This document shows, in pieces, positions 32,498-40,594 of a stretch of DNA of 46,305 nt. The position numbers were made by a program, and so were the translations under genes. The notes beneath the pieces are model-generated. The model had not been told where the DNA came from and did not search any database. It saw nothing but the letters and a program-made list of their open reading frames with translations. The DNA lies in assembly GCA_905215405.1 (NCBI GenBank), contig CAJMQE010000022.1:1-46305 (forward strand), in the 5' to 3' direction. Each line of letters starts with the position of its first letter. The stretch's first letter is position 1. The DNA is from an uncultured bacterium (GTDB lineage: Bacteria; Bacillota; Clostridia; Lachnospirales; Lachnospiraceae).

Positions 32498-33274
32498 ATG
32501 TTGGATAAGTACATGGATAATTACGAAGTTGTAAAAAAGTCATTTGGTATACAGGCCGAAAAATTTGCTTCTTACCATATGTCGAAGGCGGAATATACAG
32601 ATTATTTAATAAAAAGAACTGCGGCAAAAGGAAATGAACATGTATTGGAAGTGGCCGCTGGAACCTGTATTTGTGGACGGGCATTGGCACCACATGTTAA
32701 AGATATAACATGTCTTGATTTAACAGAAGAAATGCTTGAACAGGGAAAAATGCTAGCAATGAAAAGCGGATTGCATAATATTAGTTTTCAAACTGGAAAT
32801 GCAGAAGCATTGCCTTATGCAGATAACACTTTTGATTTGGTCATAACTAGACTATCACTACATCATTTCATTAATCCGAAAAAGCCTTTTGAGGAAATGA
32901 CAAGAGTGTTGAAAAAGGGTGGAAGATTGATTGTGTGGGATATGGAGGCGACTTCAGAAGCATTGAGAAACATGGATGATGCGATAGAAAAAATGCGTGA
33001 TCCTTCACATACCAGAATCTTGAGTCGAAAAGAATTCGAAGAGTTGTTTGAAAAAGATTTCCGATTACAGTGCGAAGAATCAACGTTAATACCTGTAAAT
33101 CTGAAGAGCTGGATGGAACTGACCAATACATGTGCACAAGTACAGAACGAAATAACAGATTTGATGCGCCAAGATTTAAAAGGTGGTAATAAAACTGGGT
33201 TTGCACCATATTTAAAAGAATCACAAATCTTTTTTAATCACCGATGGTTGTTGCTCATTGGAGTAAAAAAATAA
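32498..33274 (+). CDS. Class I SAM-dependent methyltransferase
   Basis: The ATG at 32498 follows GGAAAGGA closely; an ATG at 32462 has no binding site and one at 32513 is also possible. The 258 residues have the Methyltransf_11 order: motif I VLEVAAGTCICGRAL, the acidic LDLTEEML, then GNAEALPYADNTFDLVITRLSLHHF and LKKGGRLIVWDME. The Gly-rich loop is VAAGTCICG rather than the usual GxGxG. It resembles UbiE/YcgJ-type small-molecule methyltransferases; the substrate is unknown. It has no operon partner and lies between the toxin locus and a beta-lactamase-like gene. Confidence 0.85.
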   Translation: MLDKYMDNYEVVKKSFGIQAEKFASYHMSKAEYTDYLIKRTAAKGNEHVLEVAAGTCICGRALAPHVKDITCLDLTEEMLEQGKMLAMKSGLHNISFQTGNAEALPYADNTFDLVITRLSLHHFINPKKPFEEMTRVLKKGGRLIVWDMEATSEALRNMDDAIEKMRDPSHTRILSRKEFEELFEKDFRLQCEESTLIPVNLKSWMELTNTCAQVQNEITDLMRQDLKGGNKTGFAPYLKESQIFFNHRWLLLIGVKK

Positions 33275-33640
33275 GGGATATTTATATGTTATTTGTAATT
33301 GTAATGAATTCAAGGATGATTCTTTAAATAGCATAAAAAATAGATATATTTCATAATGTTTTTGAGAGTTAATGATCCGAAGATAATTGTAGATAATCAG
33401 TATATGATAGTGAAGATTTAAGGTGCTGATAAGGCTAAATATGATTACGAAGGTGATAATGAAGTTTATGTTGAAAATAGATCATCCGATACTTACTCTG
33501 AAAGGTAGTATCGGATTTTTTTTATACAGGGGACAAAAACATAACTTCACCAGCGTCTTACTTTATCTTTATGGATAAGGATCATAAAATGATGATAGAT
33601 GGTAATAATTAGAGGATCAATAATATCAGAGAGGAATGTT
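33275..33640. other. 366-bp intergenic region
   Basis: A terminator lies at 33484-33523 (ATCCGATAC/GTATCGGAT plus T-run), about 210 bases after the methyltransferase. Before it, a plus frame from 33356 runs MFLRVNDPKIIVDNQYMIVK, meets TAA, and continues open in the same frame (GADKAKYDYEGDNEVYV) to a TAG just inside the terminator. This may be a decayed small gene. TAAAAT near 33577 could be the -10 of the next gene. Confidence 0.4.
33484..33523 (+). terminator. Rho-independent terminator
   Basis: ATCCGATAC (33484-33492) and GTATCGGAT (33508-33516) form a perfect 9-bp stem followed by an eight-base T-run. Confidence 0.85.
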
Positions 33641-34669
33641 ATGGACTTTTTCAAGAACTATGTTGAGCAGTTAAAATCACAACAAAATAGGATGAAAAAT
33701 AAAAAGAAATGCTCGGAAAGCGGTAACAGAACGGCAAGTACGATGACCTTATGCAGGTGCATAGTGCTGAACTTGATCTTGTGCGTGTCCCTGACAGGCT
33801 GTATGGGTGAGAAAAAGGCTGAATCCAATGCAGTGAGTCTGGCTGGGGAACAGCAGAATGAAGAGCCGTATAGTACAGAAAATCAGGAAACAACAGTGAC
33901 GGGACGTGCAACGCAGGCAGACAGACTAAAAGGGGTAAAAGAGGTCAACGTGGATTATAGCGGAGAGTTTAATGGACTCAACGGCTGTGCAGTTATTTAT
34001 GATGAATCAGAGGAAATAGTATATTTTTATAATAAAGCAATGGGGAAGGAGGAAGTTTCTCCTTATTCGAGCTTTAAAATTATCTCTGCACTGATAGGAC
34101 TTGACTGCGGAATCCTTGCAGATGAGAATTCCCACATGGAGTATAACGGAACACAGTATCCGCTGCCGGAATGGAATCAGGAACTAACATTGAAGGCTGC
34201 ATTCAGAAATTCCTGTATCTGGTATTTTTATCAGGTGATTCAGGAGGCTGGCAGAGAGCGTGTCAGTGAGGAGCTAAAGAAAGTACAATATGGGAACTGT
34301 GATATTTCGGAATGGTATGGCAGTGGAATTAACAGCAGTCCAGATCTGAATGGCTTCTGGCTTGGATCTTCTCTGAAAATTTCTCCCTATGAGCAGGTAG
34401 AAGTGCTATCTGGAATTATGGAGGGTAAATATGATTTTGCCCAGGAAAATGTAAATATTTTAAAGAGTCTGATGTTCATACAAAGTGGAGATGCAGGGGA
34501 TTTTTACGGTAAAACAGGGTCCGGCACGGATGGGCAGGCATGGTTCGTAGGATTTGTCGAAAAGGATGAGCAAAGAAAATATTTTGCAGTTTATTTGGAT
34601 GATAGTAATCACAAAATGCAGATAAATGGAAATGTTGCAAGAGAAATTGCAGTTAAAATTACTGATTAA
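33641..34669 (+). CDS. Class D beta-lactamase-like lipoprotein
   Basis: The ATG at 33641 follows GAGAGGAA. Residues ~36-54 form a lipoprotein signal ending LTGC (Cys54), after an unusually long basic N-terminal stretch. The catalytic domain has the class D set in order: SSFK (143-146) followed by IISALIGLDCGI, SCI (191-193), YGN (217-219), FWLGSSLKISPYEQV and KTG (291-293) before AWFVGF. The same fold is used by OXA/CDD beta-lactamases and by the BlaR1/MecR1 sensor domain. The BlaR membrane protease part is absent, favouring a membrane-anchored enzyme or penicillin-binding protein. No BlaI repressor is nearby. Hydrolysis of beta-lactams is inferred, not shown. Confidence 0.82.
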   Translation: MDFFKNYVEQLKSQQNRMKNKKKCSESGNRTASTMTLCRCIVLNLILCVSLTGCMGEKKAESNAVSLAGEQQNEEPYSTENQETTVTGRATQADRLKGVKEVNVDYSGEFNGLNGCAVIYDESEEIVYFYNKAMGKEEVSPYSSFKIISALIGLDCGILADENSHMEYNGTQYPLPEWNQELTLKAAFRNSCIWYFYQVIQEAGRERVSEELKKVQYGNCDISEWYGSGINSSPDLNGFWLGSSLKISPYEQVEVLSGIMEGKYDFAQENVNILKSLMFIQSGDAGDFYGKTGSGTDGQAWFVGFVEKDEQRKYFAVYLDDSNHKMQINGNVAREIAVKITD

Positions 34670-34877
34670 TAAGTCAATAGTTGCTTTAAAATTGGATGAT
34701 GAGCTGAATGGCGTTTGTCTACTACTCATTTTGATATAAAGTTTTATCCTTATAAATTCACAAAAATTATCTTTTTTTTGGTTGGGTTTGTCCGTATTAT
34801 TTTGAATGAAATTATGGTAAATTTCAGAGGTAAAATCAAACGCGTCATTCACAGAGGGTCAAGAGGAGGTAGTGAAT

Positions 34878-36398
34878 TTGTTGAAACAAATGAAGAAAGC
34901 AGTATCTGTCATTGCAAGTACCTGCATGATCGTCAGTATGGTGGTTTCCACTGGCTTGACGACTACTTATGCAGCTACTTCAAAATCATGGAATTTTAAA
35001 AATTCTGGATTCAAAGATCTTGGAACCATTTCATCAACAAAAACAGTTGATGGATTAACAATGGTTGCTACAAGTGAGAAAACGATGTCGGTAAAGGCTG
35101 AATCTGTGACAGTCGATGGAACATCCTATACGTACGCACTTGCACTGGGAGGTGCAGGCAATACATCTTACAGAGCAGTAAAAGTGCCGGTGAGCGGTAG
35201 TGATACCATTAAAGTCACATTAAGAAGCAGCGGTAGTGAGACAAGATCACTTGTAGTAGCTAATTCTGCAGGAAAAAGTCTTGCAACAATGACAGCAGGG
35301 ACAGCTGCATCAACACAGACATATCAGTATTCTGGTTCGTCGGGATATGTATTTCTGTATTCAGCAGGCAGCGGTATCAACATTTATAAGATCCAGGTGG
35401 ATTCAAATGGTGAATCTGGATCTGGTTCCGGTTCGGGATCAGGTTCAGAAAGTGGCTCAGGCAGTGGATCGGGTTCACAGACGAGTGGAACTCAGATCGT
35501 AGTTAAGGATGGTGGAACAACACTTGCAGAAGCAGTGAAAAAAGCAACATCAGGAACAACAATTGTCATTGATGGAACCGTAAAATCAGCATCTGTATCT
35601 TTACCAGCAGGGGTCAATATCTCAGGAAAGAATAACGCTACAATTGATTTTTCACAAACTTCTGGTAGTTCAGGAAGAGGAATTACAATCGCAAAGAATG
35701 GAAGCAAACTCGAGAATATTACAGTAAAAAATGCATCGGATAACGGAATTTACATTACAGGATCTGGAAATACATTTACCAATGTAGTCTGCTGTTATAA
35801 TGAGGATGCAGGATTTCAGGTTTGCAACGGAGGCGCAAACAACAAATTTTATAGCTGCAAGTCTCACCATAACGCAGATGCAAAAGGGGAAAATGCAGAT
35901 GGATTTGCAGTAAAGCTTCACTCAGGAGAAGGAAATTATTTTGAAGATTGTATTGCAGAATATAACAGTGATGATGGTTGGGACTGCTATGCAGCACATG
36001 GTGCAATCAAATGCGTCAACTGTCAAGCTAATTATAATGGATATTGCAATGGAATCAAAGGTGATGGCAACGGTTTTAAGATGGGAGGCGTGGATAACAA
36101 GACAGATGGGGTAAAAGCACACCTGGATCCACTAAATCATGAATTGATCGGTTGTAGTGCAACTGGAAATTATGCCAATGGATTTGATCGTAATAATCAG
36201 AACGGTGTAGTGACCATGACAAATTGTACGGCTGATTCAAATAAAAAGCTGAATTATAACTGGCCACTGACAGGAACACCTTCAGCCCTTGGATATAAAG
36301 TTACATTTGCAAAGGCAATTATTAAGGATTGTGCTTCTATAAACGGAAGTAACAGAATCGATGGTGCGACACTGACCGGAAATTGTACAGGATTCTAG
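34878..36398 (+). CDS. Secreted pectate lyase, PL9-like parallel beta-helix
   Basis: A TTG start at 34878 (or 34881) is preferred, since GGAGG lies 8 bases upstream; a GTG at 34872 is too close and an ATG at 34890 too far. A signal peptide (KKAVSVIASTCMIVSMVVST) ends near TYAA. Residues ~33-170 form an N-terminal beta-sandwich-like domain, then a Gly/Ser linker (~175-200). The catalytic beta-helix has PL9 hallmarks: NADGFAVKLHSGEGN, EYNSDDGWDCY, GDGNGFKMGG, HELIGCSATGNYANGFDRNNQNG. It should cleave polygalacturonate outside the cell by beta-elimination. It has its own terminator, and no transporter or other lyase is adjacent. Confidence 0.85.
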   Translation: MLKQMKKAVSVIASTCMIVSMVVSTGLTTTYAATSKSWNFKNSGFKDLGTISSTKTVDGLTMVATSEKTMSVKAESVTVDGTSYTYALALGGAGNTSYRAVKVPVSGSDTIKVTLRSSGSETRSLVVANSAGKSLATMTAGTAASTQTYQYSGSSGYVFLYSAGSGINIYKIQVDSNGESGSGSGSGSGSESGSGSGSGSQTSGTQIVVKDGGTTLAEAVKKATSGTTIVIDGTVKSASVSLPAGVNISGKNNATIDFSQTSGSSGRGITIAKNGSKLENITVKNASDNGIYITGSGNTFTNVVCCYNEDAGFQVCNGGANNKFYSCKSHHNADAKGENADGFAVKLHSGEGNYFEDCIAEYNSDDGWDCYAAHGAIKCVNCQANYNGYCNGIKGDGNGFKMGGVDNKTDGVKAHLDPLNHELIGCSATGNYANGFDRNNQNGVVTMTNCTADSNKKLNYNWPLTGTPSALGYKVTFAKAIIKDCASINGSNRIDGATLTGNCTGF

Positions 36399-36742
36399 AG
36401 TTTGCTTAAGGATAGAGCTTAAAGATTTTCGAGTATGTCATATTTAAAGATGAGCAAAAGAAAATCAAGAAAGCATATGGAGGATGAAAAAGAAAAAAGT
36501 AGAGTGTGAAACAGGTAAAATAAGTATGTAGCATTGTTATTGAGAACATGAAACTGAATGATGCGCACGGATTTTGACGCAGTAGCTGTGGACAGACAGC
36601 TACTGCGTTTTTAATAATGCTGATTCCATGATCACCATGGGAGAACAGTTGATTTCCCTTGTAATAATCGGGTAGTTGGTATAATATAGAAATGTTACAG
36701 GCCTATGGCCTGGTAAATTATCATAGAACAGGTGGTAGGAAA
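36399..36742. other. 344-bp intergenic region
   Basis: It holds the pectate lyase terminator (36577-36612) and a promoter for the next gene: TGG-TATAAT at 36677-36685, an extended -10 with a possible TTGTAA at 36659-36664. In the predicted leader CAGGCC-TAT-GGCCTG (36698-36712) forms a hairpin 30 bases before the ATG. No gene was seen. Confidence 0.5.
36577..36612 (+). terminator. Terminator downstream of the pectate lyase gene
   Basis: ACGCAGTAGCTGT pairs perfectly with ACAGCTACTGCGT, followed by a T-run. It lies about 180 bases after the stop. Confidence 0.88.
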
Positions 36743-37144
36743 ATGGCAGATCAGAGTTTAAAAATTACATATAAAATTTATCTTGAGGCAGAAGATGTAT
36801 CTCAGTCCAGGATTCGTTCCAGCGCATCATTTGTAAGAAATATCATGGAAAATTGTAATAATGTATATTTTCATAGTGCACAGGTAGATGATGAGAGTGA
36901 TGTAGAAGATTATATTCTGCGTCTTTACGTAGAACATGAAATTAATGAAGAGGTCTGTTCGTCAGAAGAAAATGCAAAAACATTTCTTGAAGATATGGCA
37001 GAAGTACTTGATATGATCGCACAGGCCAATTCTTATATCGATATGGATGGAAGTTTTTCACTGGATTATGCAGGAGAAAAGCAGACATATTCCTTTAAGT
37101 CAGAAAGTGGACAGGGGTTATGTGAGTTCACAGAAGTGAAATAG
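36743..37144 (+). CDS. Conserved-looking protein of unknown function
   Basis: I do not recognise this 133-residue protein. The ATG at 36743 follows GGTAGGA; a longer frame from 36692 would run through the leader hairpin. It is acidic, soluble-looking, without signal or membrane segments. It starts with a beta-strand-like KITYKIYLEAE, then an alternating alpha-beta pattern (ARG/ACT-like in feel only) and ends DYAGEKQTYSFKSESG. No Cys cluster or catalytic motif is visible. It is monocistronic. Confidence 0.65.
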   Translation: MADQSLKITYKIYLEAEDVSQSRIRSSASFVRNIMENCNNVYFHSAQVDDESDVEDYILRLYVEHEINEEVCSSEENAKTFLEDMAEVLDMIAQANSYIDMDGSFSLDYAGEKQTYSFKSESGQGLCEFTEVK

Positions 37145-37753
37145 AAGTTATAAAAAGCAAAAATAGTTCAAAAGTAAAAAGAAGTTAGAAAAGTCAAATA
37201 AAAGTGAAATAGCAGTTAAATTAAAGACGAATAGCAGTTAAATTAAAAGCAAATAGTAGTTAAAAAAGGCAAATAGCAGTATATAAAAATTTCTTCAAGT
37301 AATATGATTTTTGGTGGAAAAATGCGAATAATCATGATCGAAGAATATAAAGAGATAAAAAGAAAGTATTCGAAAGAATCTGGAGATTGGATTGTTTCGA
37401 ATATTTTCTTTTTTTGCAAAAGTATACTTAGAGATTTATGAGATTTTTAATGCTAGCTCTATCTGTGATAAATAGATGTGTCGTATATTGAAAAAAAGAT
37501 AGTTTTCTGTCTGGAAAAGAAAGTAAAACAGTGGGAAATCAACAGATATGGATTGTTTCAGGAGCAGCAGATATGGTACAATAAGAAAAGTAAGAACACA
37601 GGATTATTTATCGAATAGAGAATAGGTCAAGTGTAGAAAATATTACTGACGCATAGTTATATTGATTATGCAGACAGGTTTTGCAAATGCGGTTAAATGT
37701 ATCACTAGATACATACATACGAGAATACATATTAATTAGAAAAAGGTAGTAAA
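37145..37753. other. 609-bp intergenic region with repeats
   Basis: An imperfect tandem repeat of about 22 bp (AATAGCAGTTAAATTAAA) covers 37208-37280 in roughly four copies. A terminator lies at 37361-37415. A promoter for the NUDIX gene is plausible at 37553-37582 (TTGTTT, 18 bases, TACAAT). A 40-codon plus frame from 37322 runs through the terminator stem and is not credible. No gene was seen. Confidence 0.55.
37361..37415 (+). terminator. Rho-independent terminator
   Basis: AGAAAGTATTCGAAA (37361-37375) pairs with TTTCGAATATTTTCT (37395-37409) with one G-U, followed by a T-run to 37415. Confidence 0.8.
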
Positions 37754-38209
37754 ATGATGAAGCAAATTAAGATTGATAAAACATTTGGCACTAAGTTAGA
37801 AAATGTATCATATTATGACAGAAAAGGTGCTTATCTTCTGATTGTTGCACAGAATAAAGCAGCTGTTGTAAGAACACCCAAGGGATATTTTCTACTTGGC
37901 GGTGGAGTGGAGGCAGGAGAAGATCATGAAGCCTGCATTCGCAGAGAGGCGCATGAGGAAATAGGGTTTGATGTTGAAATTGTTAATTTTTTTGCTTCAG
38001 CAGATCAGTACGGATATCATGAAAAGTACGGACATATGCATCCGATACAGGCATATTATGGTGGGAAACTTGTAAAAAAGGTCATGGAGCCGATAGAACT
38101 GGACCATGAATTGGTCTGGATCCCGGTTGATCAGATCGAGAGCTTGATGTATCTTGAATTGCAGGCGTGGGCACTCAGACAGTATGCCGACCATATGCTG
38201 TGTCAATAA
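37754..38209 (+). CDS. NUDIX hydrolase
   Basis: This 151-residue protein has a complete Nudix box, GG-x-EAGEDHEACIRREAHEEIGF (~46-68), giving Mg2+-dependent hydrolysis of a nucleoside diphosphate-linked compound. The substrate cannot be inferred; nucleotide-sugar, ADP-ribose or oxidised nucleotide substrates are all possible. AAAAAGG precedes the ATG. It is 49 bases upstream of a LysR regulator on the same strand. Confidence 0.9.
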   Translation: MMKQIKIDKTFGTKLENVSYYDRKGAYLLIVAQNKAAVVRTPKGYFLLGGGVEAGEDHEACIRREAHEEIGFDVEIVNFFASADQYGYHEKYGHMHPIQAYYGGKLVKKVMEPIELDHELVWIPVDQIESLMYLELQAWALRQYADHMLCQ

Positions 38210-38258
38210 AAATCAAGTCGAAAATATGAGATGAGTTACAAAAAGAGAAGGGAAAAAT

Positions 38259-39155
38259 ATGTTTCAGCAGAGAATCTATTTTTTTATGAGTGTGGTAGAA
38301 GAGGGGAGCTTTTCTTCGGCAGCAAAAAAACATTATCTGTCCCAGTCAGCAATTTCACAACAGATGGGAAAACTGGAAGAGAAAACAGGATTTAAGATAT
38401 TTGACCGTTCCTCATATAGGCCAAAACTGACAGAAGCCGGGAAGTATTATTATGAACAGTGTAGAACGCTGGTCGAAAAATACCAGACAATTGCACAGAA
38501 AGCGAAAAAAATTGCAGAATCTGAAAGAGAGACAATAAAGATCGGAATCACAGGTCCTTTTGAAAACAGACATGTGCCAGCGATTGTCTCCAAATATCGG
38601 GAAAAGTTTCCACAATGCAGAATCGATGTCAAAATTTGCAGTTTTAAAAAAGGAGTGGATATGCTGGAAGCGGGAACGCTGGATCTCGCATTTGGTATAA
38701 CAAATGAATTTATAAATCATAATGATATTGAGGTAGTCACAATACTGCATCATAAAATTTGTGCGGTATGCTCTTTACAGCATCCGTTCGCAAAAAGAGA
38801 TGGAATTTCAGGCAAGGAGCTTGGAAATGAAAATATCATAGCGTTATCCCCTACGCTTGGAAGCAGTTTTTATCATGATTTTTTGGCTGCATTTGAACAG
38901 GACGGAATCAGACCTAGAATTGTAAAAGAAGTAAATGATCTGGAAGAAGCGTTTCTTTCTGTAAAATTGAATGAAGGAATCGCGATCCTTTCGAAGGAAG
39001 TTGTCAGTGAGCAGGATAATCTGCATTGTATACCTATTTATGATTCTCATCATCATGCTGATTTCTGTGTAGGATACCGGAAGAATAATGATAAAAATCT
39101 AAAGCCGCTCGTGGAAACGGTCCTATCTTACTTTCGGGAGACTTTTGCAGTATAA
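38259..39155 (+). CDS. LysR family transcriptional regulator
   Basis: This 298-residue protein has the LysR N-terminal winged helix (FMSVVEEGSFSSAAKKHYLSQSAISQQMGKLE, ~9-40) and a periplasmic-binding-like effector domain starting with IKIGITGPFENRHVPAIV. GAGAAGGG precedes the ATG. It lies just downstream of a NUDIX gene and upstream of an NmrA-type oxidoreductase in the same direction; LysR regulators often control a neighbour. The ligand is unknown. Confidence 0.92.
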   Translation: MFQQRIYFFMSVVEEGSFSSAAKKHYLSQSAISQQMGKLEEKTGFKIFDRSSYRPKLTEAGKYYYEQCRTLVEKYQTIAQKAKKIAESERETIKIGITGPFENRHVPAIVSKYREKFPQCRIDVKICSFKKGVDMLEAGTLDLAFGITNEFINHNDIEVVTILHHKICAVCSLQHPFAKRDGISGKELGNENIIALSPTLGSSFYHDFLAAFEQDGIRPRIVKEVNDLEEAFLSVKLNEGIAILSKEVVSEQDNLHCIPIYDSHHHADFCVGYRKNNDKNLKPLVETVLSYFRETFAV

Positions 39156-39512
39156 GTGCGTGATTCAGAGAGAAAAAGTACACATGGAAAGCTCTGGGAG
39201 CGACTAAAGAAGAAAAAGTAGCAGATAATAGGGGACAGATGATAAGTAAAAAACAGAACAATATAAGTTTTTCTTATAGAGATAATAAGAAAAATCTGTC
39301 TGTTTCAACTGTATCAAAAGTGATACAATTAACTTGGTTAAAAAAATAACAAACAATTTAATCGAAAATCATCCAATTGAAGACACGGCGCATCATCCAG
39401 TGCGTTGTGAATTGAAATCAGTTTATATAATAGAAATGTCTGTAGTCGTAAGCAGACATTTCTATTGTAAAAACAGGGAACTAAAAAACAGAAAGAAAAA
39501 GGGAGGCATACT
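39156..39512. promoter_or_regulatory. 357-bp regulatory region before the oxidoreductase gene
   Basis: TGTATCA-AAAG-TGATACA (39310-39327) is a perfect inverted repeat, and TTAAC-TTG-GTTAA follows at 39329-39341; both look like operators. ATAGAAATGTCTG (39430-39442) pairs perfectly with CAGACATTTCTAT (39453-39465), a 13-bp hairpin with no T-run, 48 bases before the ATG. AAAGGGAGG is the ribosome-binding site. No gene was seen. Confidence 0.5.
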
Positions 39513-40448
39513 ATGGCAAAAATAATTGTTACAGGGGTAGATGGTAATTTTGGTGGCTATGTAGCTGCAAATATCACAAAAATCGCAAAGAAGGAAGATC
39601 TTATTTTTACCTGTCCTTTCGAAGAAGGACTTGCACCTTTCAAAGAACAGGGATTTGATACTAGAGTAGCGAACTTTAATCATACAGAAGGATTAAAAGA
39701 AGCATTTGAAGGTGGAGATGTTATTCTTATTATCTCTTCTCCATTTGTAGGAGAAAAACGTCAGAACGCACACAAGAACGCAGTTGACGCAGCAATCGCA
39801 GCTGGAGTTAAGAAAGTAGTTTATACTTCTCTGGTAAATGCAGCGGATCCTGAAAATCCAAGTATTGAAAAAATAGATCATGCATATACAGAAAGCTATG
39901 TTAAGAGTACAGGAATTGATTATATCTTCTTAAGAAATTCACAGTACGCAGAAGCTATGATTACAAGTTACATGACAGCACCAGGTGAAGTTATGGTCAG
40001 CTGCCAGGGTGATGGTAAAATGGCATATATTTCAAGAAGAGACTGTGCAAAGGCAGCAATGTATGCACTTACAAAAGATGATATTCATAAAGCAACTTTA
40101 AATATAAATGGACCAGAACTGATGACTCTGCATGAATTTGTTGCAGCAGGTAATAAGGAAACAGGTAAAAATGTTTCTGTAAAAGATGTTTCAGAAGATG
40201 AAGTATACGCAGCATTTGATGCAATCGGTGTTCCAAGAACAACTGATGGCAAGTTCAAAGATGGATCTCCAGCACCATATTCAAGCGATGGAATGGTAAC
40301 ATTTGCACGTGCAATCAGAGTTGACAAAATGTCAGAACATACGGATGATTTTGAAAAACTTACAGGTGTAAAACCTCGTACAGTATCCTATATGTTCGCA
40401 AATGTAGATGATTATCAGGTAGGAAAGAGAAACAGTACTGATAAATAA
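39513..40448 (+). CDS. NmrA/YtfG-like NAD(P)-binding oxidoreductase
   Basis: This 311-residue protein has an N-terminal Rossmann motif VTGVDGNFGG and the atypical SDR pattern of the NmrA/quinone oxidoreductase 2 branch (KKVVYTSLVNA, YIFLRNSQYAEAM, RDCAKAAMYAL). Members reduce quinones using NADPH or sense redox state. The extended YxxxK catalytic motif is not obvious, as in NmrA-type members. GGGAGG precedes the ATG. Codon use is of the highly expressed kind (like tig), unlike its neighbours. It lies downstream of a LysR gene and behind strong palindromes. Confidence 0.87.
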   Translation: MAKIIVTGVDGNFGGYVAANITKIAKKEDLIFTCPFEEGLAPFKEQGFDTRVANFNHTEGLKEAFEGGDVILIISSPFVGEKRQNAHKNAVDAAIAAGVKKVVYTSLVNAADPENPSIEKIDHAYTESYVKSTGIDYIFLRNSQYAEAMITSYMTAPGEVMVSCQGDGKMAYISRRDCAKAAMYALTKDDIHKATLNINGPELMTLHEFVAAGNKETGKNVSVKDVSEDEVYAAFDAIGVPRTTDGKFKDGSPAPYSSDGMVTFARAIRVDKMSEHTDDFEKLTGVKPRTVSYMFANVDDYQVGKRNSTDK

Positions 40449-40556
40449 ATCTGATCTGTGTGATACAGATATAGAAGAAATAGAAAAAACTTACAGGATA
40501 AGGTTACAACAGGTACATCCATGGCCTGTGTAATAGATATTACTTCCAAAAGAAAG

Positions 40557-40587
40557 AGGACGAGTCTGAAAAGACATCGTCCTTTTT
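40557..40587. terminator. Bidirectional terminator
   Basis: AGGACGA-GTC pairs with GAC-TCGTCCT, extended by an A-run before and five T after. It serves the oxidoreductase gene on plus and the GH18 gene on minus. Confidence 0.8.
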
Positions 40588-40594
40588 GCATTTC

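Noticed and set aside
34715..34999. 94-codon plus-strand frame upstream of the pectate lyase
   Set aside because: It overlaps the lyase start and signal peptide in another frame and has no ribosome-binding site.
37208..37280. CRISPR array
   Set aside because: The repeats are AT-rich, imperfect, and have no unique spacers of regular length; no cas gene is present.
37322..37441. 40-codon plus-strand frame in the 609-bp gap
   Set aside because: It runs through a terminator hairpin and T-run and has no protein-like pattern.
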